From Alnus glutinosa (taxonomy: Eukaryota > Streptophyta > Magnoliopsida > Fagales > Betulaceae): a stretch of DNA of 64,000 bases. A program made the translations under genes and the position numbers. The stretch lies in the NCBI RefSeq assembly GCF_958979055.1, contig NC_084888.1, positions 627,501 to 691,500 on the forward strand. The letters run 5' to 3'. This document shows, in pieces, positions 9,901 to 20,214 of this stretch (the first letter of the stretch is position 1; every line of letters starts with the position of its first letter). The notes under the pieces were generated by a model. That model had not been told where the DNA came from and made no database searches. It was given only the letters and a program-made list of their open reading frames with translations.

Positions 9901-12900
9901 CATGACTCATTTTATTGTCTTCTTTCTTTTGACTGGTCCAGTTTCAGGCATTTCTTTTCACCTTAATTAAACCTTTGCTTGATAGTAATCTCCGGTGCTT
10001 AACAAATGAAGTTTCTGGGTTTAAAAAGAACATAGGACATAACCAGTGTCAATATATATTGGTTAACAATATTTACACGATTATACTACTACATAGTGAA
10101 CACAAATGGTATGTTTATTAATTGTTTTGAAAAGTGTTTTCTGTGTTTTGATTTGAAATTTTTTGATGTCATAGAAAATCGACCAGTGTTTTTGATGTGG
10201 TTTACATTTGAAAAAGTGTTTATGTGGGGTTCACTTTAAAAGATTATTTTATAAACTTTTTGAAAAGTGTTTTAAGTTTTCAAAGAAACAAACACAAAAC
10301 GTACTTATTTTGAGAAAACATGAGCTTATTTTTTCAAGTGTATGAAAAAAATAAAGTGGTTGCGCAGCCACCCTCAGCAGAGGAGAGCGGCCTCCCCCTT
10401 CATTATTTTTTTATTTTTTGTAAGTAATAAGTCAGCCTCCACACCTGAAAAAATAAACAATTATTTTGTCAAAATATTCCTATAAGAAGGTTTGAGAAGT
10501 TTTCTAAAAAGCGTCATGTTTTGTGTTTTGAATTGTGTTTTGTTTGGTAAATGTTTTTGAAAAATGTGTTTTTGTGCTTGAAAAGAGAAAATACTTTTCG
10601 AAAACACAGCCAAAATTCCCCTTGAATTCACAATGTTGTAAGAAAGTAAATCTTGAGTCGAAAAAATTATGGGTCTGTTTGACAAGCCATTGCCAATTAC
10701 CCATAATTGTCTTTTTTCCCATCAAATCAAAAACATTTCAAATTTTTTATACTTTTTATATCACATCAATTATTTTTTATTATTATTCAAATAAAAAAAT
10801 CCACTACAAAACAAAACTTTTTTACTTTTCTATAAAACATTCTTAAATTTTATATCACGTCAATCACTTCTTACTACTATTCAAATAATAATTCCACAAC
10901 ACAACTACATACCAAACACACCCTATGTAATTCTGCATTCTCAGAATCTTCTTGAACATTGAACAAACATGCATGCTGCATTCTTGAGCAATGCATGTTT
11001 GAAGTCTGTGTTTTGTGGCCTTAAGTTTATACGTAACATTCCACTATTTATATATAAGTGTTGACAAGATTGATTGGAGTTACAGAACAAATAAGAAAAA
11101 AAAAACTAAGGAAAATTTTGATTGGTGTATCGCATTTTCAAACTTTTCCTTTTGAAGCCCCATATCTAGTAACAATGCCTAAGATTTATGTTATTATAAC
11201 TACTTCAATCATGTTCTGCTGCAGATTGTCATCACACTCGAAATATATGGTGTGAAAAAGATTGTAGGTATTCCCTTTGGTTACCGTGGATTTTCTGACA
11301 AAGAATTGACTGAAATGCCGGTACATTCCTGTGCCTTTTGTGATTATTTCAAATGATTCTTCAAACAATGTTGCTGTGTACTTAAAGATAAATGCAATGT
11401 TTCTTATCTTCTGAAAATATGGTTGGAGTTGTAGATTAATTTGTTTAGGTTTTTACGTCAATCATCAGTTATCGAGAAAAGTGGTTCAGAATGTCCATCT
11501 TTCTGGTGGAAGCTTGTTAGGAGTTTCACGTGGAGGACCTGAAATTAGTGAAATCGTGGACAGTTTGGAGGTGCTCAATTTATCTTTTGCATTGATTTAT
11601 CAAATATTGAGTAGTTAACTATTTTGATATCTTGATTCCGGGAAATGTGAGTGATCTGATTTATGTTTTTCATATTGGTGCCAGGAAAGAGGAATAAACA
11701 TGCTATTTGTGTTGGGCGGGAATGGCACACATGCTGGGGCAAACGCAATACACAATGAGGTTGTAATGCCTGAAGCCCTGTAGTAACTAGGTTCAGCGTG
11801 TGAAGTATTTTTCTCATGCTTTATTAAGATTTTCTTTTCAGAATGCTGCATTGAACCTGCAGCAGAGATACTTTTTCAAATTCAAAATATTGCTTTTGAA
11901 GTTGTTTATCTAGTTGTTTTGCAAACTTATCTTGTAAAAGTAAATAAAATTAATGAATAAATAAATAAATAAACAAATAAATAATGGCAGACATGCATTT
12001 GAAGGCACAATGCTATAAATATTGGTGTTATCTTCACCTTCAAGGCTGATGGAAGTATGATAATGATGTACTGCTATATCTTTAAGACAATAACGTCAGA
12101 GGTATCTTACAATGTCCACACTTGTGACTCCATTCTAACTTAGTTTTTGCAAGTTGCTGATGCTTGTTGTATCTCCTTCCGGGGGTTTGCCTTTTATCCT
12201 TCTTTAGATCTAATTTCATATATATCTTCTGCTTTTAGTGCCGGAAACGACGGATGAGGGTGGCTGTAGTTGGTGTGCCAAAAACTATAGACAACGATAT
12301 TTTGCTGATGGATAAAACTTTTGGTTTTGATACTGCTGTTGAAGAGGCACAAAGAGCAATAAATTCTGCATACATAGAGGTACTCTACTTGCATTTTACT
12401 TGCCCATGCATGGATTTATGTTTCTCTGTATAAGTTTTCCTGCTGAATTCTTTCCCAGTGTTGGTTTTTTCGTGGTGAACTTTTCTTTTCTTTTTTGCCT
12501 CAATCTTGTTATTAGGCGCACAGTGCTTATCATGGTGTTGGCGTTGTGAAATTGATGGGCCGTAGCAGTGGATTTATAGCTATGCATGCATCCCTAGCTA
12601 GTGGACAAATTGACATATGTTTGATTCCTGAGGTACTTATTACTAGCAATTAATTGGATAGTTATCTCTGTGAGCTATAACTGATTCTACTGATATGCAC
12701 ATCTAAGGTATCTTTTAATTTGCACGGGCCTCATGGCGTTTTGAGTCATCTGAAATACCTGATTGAGACAAAGGGTTCAGCTGTTATATGTGTCGCCGAG
12801 GGAGCAGGGCAGGTGAGTTATATAAGGAATTCATATTTTCGCTTGTAGGTTGAATACTTTTAACTGATCGGGTGATTTGAATTGTGCAGTCCTTTTTGGC

Positions 12901-15518
12901 TGCATGAAATAGAATGAAAAACCGCCTGTGTTCATTTCATTGCATTACATAGATCTTATAACTTCTTCCTGATTTTTTCCCCTAAGATGAAGAGTACAAT
13001 TCAGCATGCTGTTGTTTTCTGATGCAGAATTTCCTTCAGAAAACTAATGCTAAAGATGCTTCTGGGAACATTGTATTTGGAGATTTCGGTGTCCACATTC
13101 AACAAGAGGTTGGTAGTTGTGTTTTGACTAATTTCATGTGGTCTTGATCTCTATGACACTTGAGACAAGCTAAGTGGGTTGATAAATAATGAGCTGACTG
13201 AAAGTCTAATTGTTATGATTAGTTGATATGTGTTGCATAGATAAGAACGGACTGCAGTTTGGCCTTGTAGTTGTCACTTGTCAGAGTTACAAATATGCCA
13301 TGTTCTTAAGCCTTCAAGATCTAAGCTCTGTTAGTGGCTCTTTTGCTAAGACTAGATATGGTATTATGGTCAGTTGACAGCTTTCGATGTTATGTGCAGT
13401 GAACAAAACCAAGTGTTTCTTCACTTGAACTGGAAATCATTGGCCATCTGCTTTTTTATTTTTTTGTTCATAAGTCACTTATAAAAAAAAAAATGTTCAT
13501 GAGTCAGAATTGGAGAATTTAATACTGACTATGTATCTTGAAACATTTGGCCTGTGTGGGATTTGTCTAGTCTATCTCATCATTATATTTTCAAATATTC
13601 TTCTCTTTTCTCTTCTCCCCCCACCCTCTCTTTTCATTTAAAATTCAGTTTCTTGATGGATGTGCAAATCTCTCCTGGTACTGACTGTGGGAGAGCTGCA
13701 TTGATATATCTCTGAATTCAATTATGGAAGTACTTGGAGGGTTCTTAATACTCATACTAATTCACCTTAGACTGCTTCATCGAACAATGGGACGAGTTTC
13801 AATGGCTACATAGCTATGATGTGTATTTTATTCATAAACCCAATAACATGTATTCTTTGATAAAATTAATATTGAACTACATGTTGCCAGTTTTACATTT
13901 TCTGTCATATTAGCGAAACTTCGACAAGCACTGATTTTCTTGGTCTTTTAACATATTATTTTATTTTGCCGTTGTGTATTATTTTGCTTCCAAAGAAATA
14001 GCAGTATTCTGGTGAAAGAAACTCATAAATTTTTTTTCTTGGTTGAATCCTTTCATATGTATTCTGGATGATTTTACTGGTGGAATTCCCTTTGTACCTC
14101 TCCTATAGGATACTAATATCAAATGACCATTCTTCTGTCAGATAAAAAAATGTTTTAAGGAGATTGGTGTTCCAGTTGATGTGAAGTATATTGATCCCAC
14201 TTACATGATCCGTGCGTGCCGTGCAAATGCATCAGATGGAATTCTATGCACTGTACTAGGGCAAAATGCTGTGAGTCTCTCTCTCTCTCTCTCTCTGACC
14301 TGATTGGCTCACAGTAGCCTCCTGCATGGTGTCTCGTTCTTGTTAGTATGCCATTAAACCAAATGTCATTTCTCGACAACCTTACTATCAACTGATCCCT
14401 TAGCTGGGACTCCTGTGACATTGAAACGTTATTACCCTGTGGTGAGCCAAGATCAACCGTTTCATTGCTAATGGGGTGATTTATCAAAACCAGGGTTGGA
14501 GGCTTCGAGCAGTCATCTTGGGTTTGGTAGAGTAGTAATTGGTGGTACTTGAAAAATGACTTCTGGATGCTTGTTAAAGCAAGTCATGTCAGATATCTTT
14601 CCTCCTAACCTTTGTATAGATCATCCCTTAAGTTTTAGCTGCTAGATTGTGATTATTGATGAACAGTACGATATCATTAGATAATTGTATCATCCTAATT
14701 AAATTTCTCAAGATTTAAAAAGGCTGTTTACAACATAGGAATTGAAGTCTGGAGAAGTTCCCTTCAGAAAAAAAAAAATCGAGACTTCCCAGTTTCCAGT
14801 TAGGAATCCAGCTTTAAACCGGGATCCTGCTCAGAAATTGGGGTTGGTTTTTGGATAAGCGAATATTTTGATTCCAGGGTAAATCAGAAATGGCCTCGTG
14901 CAAGTAGATCTAAGCTTAATTGGTTAGGCTTGTGAATAAATTTGGTTAGGCTAATGGACTGGCTTAGTTACGTAAGATTGCCTGTGCACAGGCTTAATTA
15001 GGTCTCTATTTGGCTCAACCTCAAACTTGGCTCGTTTCAGTAGGCAAGCCTAGCAGAGCTCAAGCTTGGCCGAGCTGGCAAGCTCAGATGTGCAGTTTCA
15101 ATGACTGGTCAAACTTGGATCATTTTGAGCTTGGCCTAGGTTCAACTGAGCTGTGCTCAAACTGCCTAGGGGTTTGCAAGCATATATAGGGTTATTCTCC
15201 AAGTGCCCCTCACTGAAGCAGGTTTTCAGACTTGCTTCATTGCAGATTTCCTTTTACTATTTTTTTTAATCTCTTTTTCTTTTTTCTTTTTGTTTTTTGA
15301 CACTTCAGTCCTACTAATGTCTATTCAATATGGATGTGTGGCTTTGTCAGGTTCATGGCGCATTTGCTGGATATAGTGGTATTACAGTAGGCATATGCAA
15401 CACTCACTATGTCTACCTTCCAATTCCTGAAGTCATTTCTTATCCCAGGCTGGTGGACCCCAACAGTAGAATGTGGCATCGTTGCTTGACTTCAACAGGC
15501 CAGCCTGACTTTATCTGA
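6911..15518 (+). CDS. PFK5: Plastid ATP-dependent 6-phosphofructokinase, PFK5 type (13 exons, 530 aa)
   Basis: Phosphorylates fructose 6-phosphate to fructose 1,6-bisphosphate in plastid glycolysis. Exons: 6911-7212, 7382-7472, 8594-8667, 9781-9892, 11225-11320, 11469-11570, 11685-11759, 12239-12379, 12516-12632, 12708-12812, 13028-13108, 14142-14270, 15351-15518. All have AG/GT borders and the frame closes at 531 codons, near the 530-537 of Arabidopsis PFK4/PFK5. Residues 1-55 are Ser/Arg-rich and look like a transit peptide. Visible motifs are CGGLCPGLN (180-188), [10 protein letters not shown] (270-279; Gly273 favours ATP over PPi), PKTIDND (298-304; Asp302 is the likely catalytic base) and MGRSSGFIA (345-353; Arg347 contacts sugar phosphate). 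Cys145 and Cys150 match the pair recalled as the thioredoxin switch of Arabidopsis PFK5. An in-frame ATG at 6785 could add 42 residues; 6911 was chosen because it aligns with the family's M-x-x-LS-x-AIS start. Confidence 0.95.
8952..9228 (+). mobile_element. TRIM retroelement, complete, 277 bp, in PFK intron 3
   Basis: Two 78-bp terminal repeats (8952-9029 and 9151-9228), each starting TG and ending CA, flank about 120 bp. Directly after the left repeat is TGGTATCAGAGC (9030-9041), the standard primer-binding site complementary to initiator Met tRNA. The element is bounded by an exact 5-bp duplication, AAAAG, on both sides. It has no gag or pol. These are the defining traits of a terminal-repeat retrotransposon in miniature. 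A relative lies at 51599-51844. Confidence 0.85.
10098..10670. repeat. Degenerate repeats in PFK intron 4
   Basis: Two related stretches (about 10098-10330 and 10500-10610) share phrases such as gttttgaaaagtgttttctg and gtttttgaaaaatgtgtttt, in mutually inverted and direct forms. They resemble decayed hAT-like MITE ends of the kind that begin with a TGTTTGG-type string. No boundaries or target duplications could be set. Confidence 0.4.
10671..10923. mobile_element. hAT-like MITE, about 253 bp, in PFK intron 4
   Basis: The element begins GGGTCTGTTTGACAAGCC and ends ACCAAACACACCC, so the ends are inverted repeats of the GGGTNTGTTTG type. The interior is AT-rich with internally repeated phrases (tatcacatcaattattttt and tatcacgtcaatcacttctt, ttattcaaata). 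A clear 8-bp duplication is not visible. The element at 62284-62556 has a similar interior and ends. Confidence 0.6.
14276..14296. repeat. (CT)n microsatellite at the start of PFK intron 12
   Basis: Pure CT dinucleotide run beginning 5 bp after the exon 12 donor site. It could vary in length between individuals. Confidence 0.9.
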
Positions 15519-15953
15519 TAAACTAGCTCTTCTTATTTAAGCTATAAAAGAGACTTGACAAATATAAGCTCCCACAGTAGAATCTAGGACAGATAGGCTG
15601 CTTCAGAAGGTTTATTAATAGTCTGCTCAAAGCATGGTGTAGAAGAAATAATATTAAAGGATGGCCTTTCCTCCACCATTAAATATTTTTCAATGTATAG
15701 CATTTCTGCTCTCAGATTGCTTTCACAATAAAGTTCAAGAGGCACCACCAAGCATGTTGTGCTTAAATTTAATGTTTTTTACAACATTTGTTGTAACTCT
15801 GAAATATGTTGGCCATAGTTAAAGCCCGATACGAAACTAGATCAACTGTAAGGATCTTGCATATGAAATTCACTTGCAATTTTTGGGTATGTTCATATTT
15901 ACAAGAGTATGAATGATTTTTAATTCCTCGAGAAAATCTGAGATTCATATCAG
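15519..15953. other. 3' flank of PFK gene
   Basis: Non-coding DNA directly after the PFK stop codon, expected to contain the 3' UTR. An AATAAAG hexamer-like string is present near 15727. No separate gene is seen. Confidence 0.45.
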
Positions 15954-16067
15954 GACATCAAAGACGTAGTGGAGCCAAGGCACACCACATCTGATGAGAA
16001 GTCCAGCAGCACATCTCTTTACAATTGGAATTTGAAATTCAACAAGAGTATTGTTGCATCAAATGAG
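15954..16067 (+). other. Orphan exon-like ORF (38 codons), no parent gene found
   Basis: A 114-bp open stretch is preceded by TTCATATCAG and followed by GTATGT, both good splice sites, and it is GC-richer than its surroundings. It would encode a hydrophilic peptide containing EPRHTTSDEKSSSTSLYNW. It starts 435 bp after the PFK stop. It could be a 3'-UTR exon of PFK, a captured exon, or chance. I do not recognise the peptide and found no partner exon. Confidence 0.25.
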
Positions 16068-16358
16068 GTATGTCTCGGTCTCTGTCAGCTTCTAATGTTC
16101 TATAGCGTACAACGTGCATTACTGTTGATTGAACCCATCAAACATTGATCGGATTCTGTGCAAGCAGTGATGACCACATGGTGGTAGCTGTGGCTTTATG
16201 TCCTGATAATTATCGTATTTAACTCTTTTTTGGGTGGGTTTTTCTGTACGAACCGAAACTAGGCAATCGCTGTGTTGGTAGCAATGGAGAAATGCAACAT
16301 GTATTTTCTAAGTTTTTATTCTCAAGTGCTCTTTTTTTGTTTTTTTTTTTTTTTAAAC

Positions 16359-16435
16359 GTGACAGTAAAAATTACAATTAATGTGAAGTATACAAATTAA
16401 TCCGTTCAAAATTTAATAGTAATTTTTACTGACAC
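16359..16435. repeat. Short inverted repeat (hairpin)
   Basis: GTGACAGTAAAAATTAC (16359-16375) is repeated in reverse complement as GTAATTTTTACTGACAC (16419-16435) with one mismatch, around a 43-bp AT-rich loop. It may be a tiny MITE; no target duplication is evident. Confidence 0.6.
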
Positions 16436-17785
16436 ATTAAAAAGTAAATATTTGAAAGTACACGTCTCATTCCTTTGGCATATTGTAGCATTAATGTTGA
16501 AGTGCCCCAAGCCTTGGCTAATGCACATGCAAACACGAAAAATTTCTCTCTGCCTTGAGATGTACTCGTGTCACTTGTGCAAGCACTGTACGTAATTAGA
16601 CTAATGCACATGACTAGCTTCACTGAATAGTAATAATAATTCTGACTGGTCAAAGATTTACACCAGCTACTCTGATAAAGTGTGAATTTTTCCCTGACAA
16701 CTGGTACACCTACTGAGTCCTCTATGATTTTTCATTTTTTTAGACAATCCGAAGGGTGTATTAGTTACACAAGGGACACTTTCGTTTTGGTCCCACCTGC
16801 AGGTGTTCAGCAAGTAGGGCATGGGTTGTCCAGGCACATATTCAAGTAAGTGGGGCCTATTGCAACGTAAGTAAACAATCTTAGTTGTGAGATGAGGCTT
16901 GTTTGGAGTTTGATTTCTACACTTTACCGGTATAACAATTGTACATCTCCTCACGTGAGGGTGGACTCTACACATTGGACCCTATCCCATATGAAGGGTT
17001 GTTGTGTAATTATTATGGTGGTGTTGTAAATCCATCATTTTTTGGCTTGTTTATATCAAAGGGTAATAGTCTTTCCCTTAATCAGTCTCTCTTAGGGCTG
17101 GTAATTTTTAATATGACCCTTAGTCTCTCTCCAAACGAGCCCCATTTATATTAATAGCGTCGTCTCTCTCTCTTGTCAAATGACTCAAATGAACCATTTT
17201 AAAATTGGGCAACTGGGATATGACTGACCAAGGCTAGCTAGCTCAGCTGGCATCTGAATAAACATAAATATTTGTGTACTTTTCTTGTTGGCCTGCCCAT
17301 GGGTCAATCTGTTATGCTGACCGAAAATCATTTTCCTACCATTAACCCCCAATTCTCTGAATGCTATTTATCAAAGGATCAAATGCTTTTTTACCGATTA
17401 CCATCCAAAGCTATCGACAAGTAAAAGGGTTGTGATTCTCCTGAGGGATCTGAGCCTTCTGACCAACCCCTTTTACCCATCTTCCATGGACCATGACTAT
17501 TCATCTCCTTCTCCACAAGGCACACTTTCTCTCTTTTGGGTTTCTGAGACACCACCACGCACACTTGGAAAAGTTCTCTCTTGGGTACCGTGTTAGTCTT
17601 TGGTTATTTTTTCCACAAATTATAAGAGATTTGCTATTACTTTTCTTGATCTTTCTTTCGTCCTTCCACTTTTTAAAATTTGTTATTAGATATGTGAAGA
17701 CCATATGTGGTCGTGATTTTGAAAAATCAAGGATGGAAAAGAATGACCATGGTAGAAAAAAAAAATCATTTCTCAAATTGTAATG
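16436..17785. other. Intergenic DNA, no gene seen
   Basis: Spacer of mixed composition. Frames at 16426-17154 and 17493-17806 occur on both strands but carry no family motif. The stretch 16740-17160 is GC-richer than its neighbours and may be an old transposon fragment, without identifiable ends. Confidence 0.4.
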
Positions 17786-18230
17786 GGAAAAGTTCACTAA
17801 TGTCATACTCTCGAACTATTGTCAAATTGTTAATATCATTAATGACAGTAAAAAGATAAAAATATCATTAAAAAATTTAATAAGACAACTAAAAATTAAA
17901 AAATATATATAAAACAAAAAAAAAAAATGGTTCTTGAAACAAGGGTGGTCAGGCCACCCTTTTAGCCATTTGGAGTGGTTGAGCCATCCCCTAAAAAAAA
18001 ATGCGGCCATTTGAACCACCCCATATATGGCTGAAGGAGGTGGCTAAGCCACCCATGTTCTATGAAACAGTTTTTTTTTTTTTTTTTTAGATTTTTTTTT
18101 ATTAAGGATATTTTTATTATTAGAGGACATTGACAATTTTTATTAATTTGGGGTAATATTGATATAATCTATAGGGGAACATTGACAATTTGGTAGTAAC
18201 TGAAATGGGTATATAGACATATGATTTTCC
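17786..18230. mobile_element. Probable MITE related to the 38181 element
   Basis: The left end (GGGAAAAGTTCACTAATGTC, then ctattgtcaaattgttaata) is mirrored by the right end (attgacaatttggtagtaac, then atatgattttcc). The phrases 'attgtcaa' and 'ggaaaa' match the ends of the 38181-38795 element. The interior (17940-18060) holds GC-rich blocks such as gtggtcaggccaccc and gaggtggctaagccaccc, like the cores of the 24227 and 63614 elements. No clean target duplication was seen. Confidence 0.5.
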
Positions 18231-18655
18231 TTCGTCATTTTCACATCTCTCTTTCTCCCTGCTTTCTTTATTCTCTATAACTTTCAAAAAATAAAAATTC
18301 TTGGCTTCATCATTGTTAATTCCGTTCCAATCGAAACAACTAAATATTTTATGCCGTTAATAAATTAGAACACTTAATTTCAATTTGTTTAGATCTATTC
18401 CATTCGTTTTGGTTTGCTTTGACCTATTTCACATAATTGTTTCAGCCTGGTCATGGTTACGTTATATTTTCAATTTTTTTTTTTTTGAAGACTTTAGAAG
18501 TAGCTTTTGTCAAATTTTCATAAGAACTTATTTATATGATATTATATTTTATGTTTGATGTATAATGAGGTGTAACGTGAAATTTAAGAACTTTATTTTG
18601 TGTTCATATACACAGAATACATAAGCTTGTTCGTAAATTTCTCTACACAAATACA

Positions 18656-18694
<39 letters not shown>

Positions 18695-19105
18695 GAAAAG
18701 GATAATATAAAATTTGGCACTCAAAGTTTGAGTCATTTTAGTTTAATATTATATGAATTATTTTCTTTTACAGTTTCAAGGCAATTGTCTTGTGTTACTT
18801 TTTTTCTTTTTCTTCTGAGCTTTTGTTACTAACTGTTGGTTCGTCTCATATGCCATTCATATATGTTATGGTTGGCTTAGATTTGGTTATAGAATTGCCC
18901 ATGCTTTGCTGTTGTTCATCAATTTTCATATTTTATAATGCAGATTTTTATTTTCCTGTGTTGAGCGAGTGCTTGTTACAGTTGCTACCACAGTAAAGGC
19001 TGCATTCGTTGGATAGATAAGTAAGATAAGGAGGAGAATGTGAACTTCTTGTGCAAGCATTGAATTTGATTAATTTGGAGCAAAATGCCCGCTACAACTT
19101 TTATT
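18231..19105. other. Intergenic DNA with (AG)n microsatellite
   Basis: AT-rich spacer. The only distinct feature is a (GA)n run at 18660-18693. The 68-codon frame at 18790-18996 has no recognisable motif. Confidence 0.45.
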
Positions 19106-19350
19106 ATGCTCATTTACAAATTGATGTGGTAGTCTACGTGACACTGTCAATCTGTCACATCTGTTATAATTAAATTTAATTATTTAGTGTCTCACAATAT
19201 AAGTGCCTTACAAACTGATGCCGTAGTCCGTGTGGCATGTCACATCTATTAGACTTATACAACAAAATTTAATTACTTAATAATTAACATTGTAAATTTA
19301 AAGTGAACTTGCAAACTAACGTGTCATTTCAAGTGGCACTGACGCGTTAA
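19106..19350. repeat. Degenerate tandem repeat, about 100-bp period
   Basis: Two adjacent units start ttacaaattgatgtggtagt (about 19116) and ttacaaactgatgccgtagt (about 19209), and each continues to a tgtcacatct-t-tta block and an aaatttaatta(c/t)tta block. A shorter third unit (cttgcaaactaacgtgtcat, 19309) follows. Divergence suggests an old duplication. Confidence 0.55.
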
Positions 19351-20214
19351 CCCCCATTCAAATTCAATTGATCGTGCCACGGGGATAAAGACGAAATTAA
19401 CTAAGATTTTAACATTTGTTTTGTAAGTGCTCAATTACTTAAAACATATTAACCATAAATGATTAAAATTTCTTTAGCACCACTTCAAACTTTATCCCTT
19501 CAAAACGGATACATACAAATAGTGAAATGACAGATGTTGAGAGGTCACACACTCAAAACAAAGGATCGTGGGCCTGGCATCCAGCCCATCACGGCCCTTC
19601 GCTGTATCAAAAAGCTACACAGTTAATACTTCTTATAAGAGGCGAACGGTATCGTTTCATTCAAGTTGTCCTGACACTGTACACATTTCGTCCGTAGTAA
19701 TAATTTAGTATAAACGAATACTCATAATTAAATCAATAAACATGGTTCTTCCAGTTATGGACAGCAGTTTCTGTTTCCAAAATTGATTGATTGGACATTT
19801 TCTGAAATTCATTGGAAGAAGGAAAACAACAAAACTTTAGAAATATATAATTCCCTCTATATATTTCCTCGCTTCTTTTTCTCTCATTTGAACTTGAAGC
19901 GCTACGAAAAAATAATTAAAAATAAATAAATAAATAAAAGGAAAAAAGAGCTGTATTCTAATCACCAACATACTAATCCCCAATGACAACCACCACCATT
20001 TTTAATATTTATGGCTGAATTTCTGATTATAGACAGCTAGTGACTTTCTCTCTCATGCTAGAAGCATGAAACCCTCTTGAATTGCCTTCCACCTTAATTC
20101 ATTTATTTAAAACTCTCTCTCTCTCTCGCTTTGTAACTGAGGGCCATCCTCAAAAACCACACAAAAACTCCCATTCAACCAAACTGATTGGACTTGGGTG
20201 TGAAGGAGAAAAAT
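19351..20214. other. 3' flank of the cyclin gene
   Basis: AT-rich spacer that should include the 3' UTR of the minus-strand cyclin gene ending at 20215. A short (CT)n run lies at about 20117-20128. No coding exon is apparent. Confidence 0.45.

Noticed and set aside
10461..10846. Overlapping ORFs on both strands in PFK intron 4
   Set aside because: They fall in MITE-type repeats within an intron and translate to low-complexity Phe/Lys/Asn sequence.
17786..18230. Protein-coding reading of the gtggtcaggccaccc blocks
   Set aside because: The same blocks recur in non-coding MITE cores at 24.4-24.6, 33.8 and 63.8 kb, so they are repeat modules.
18660..18693. Long (GA)n runs as regulatory GAGA elements
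   Set aside because: Several such runs occur throughout the window, mostly outside promoters, so ordinary microsatellite expansion is sufficient.
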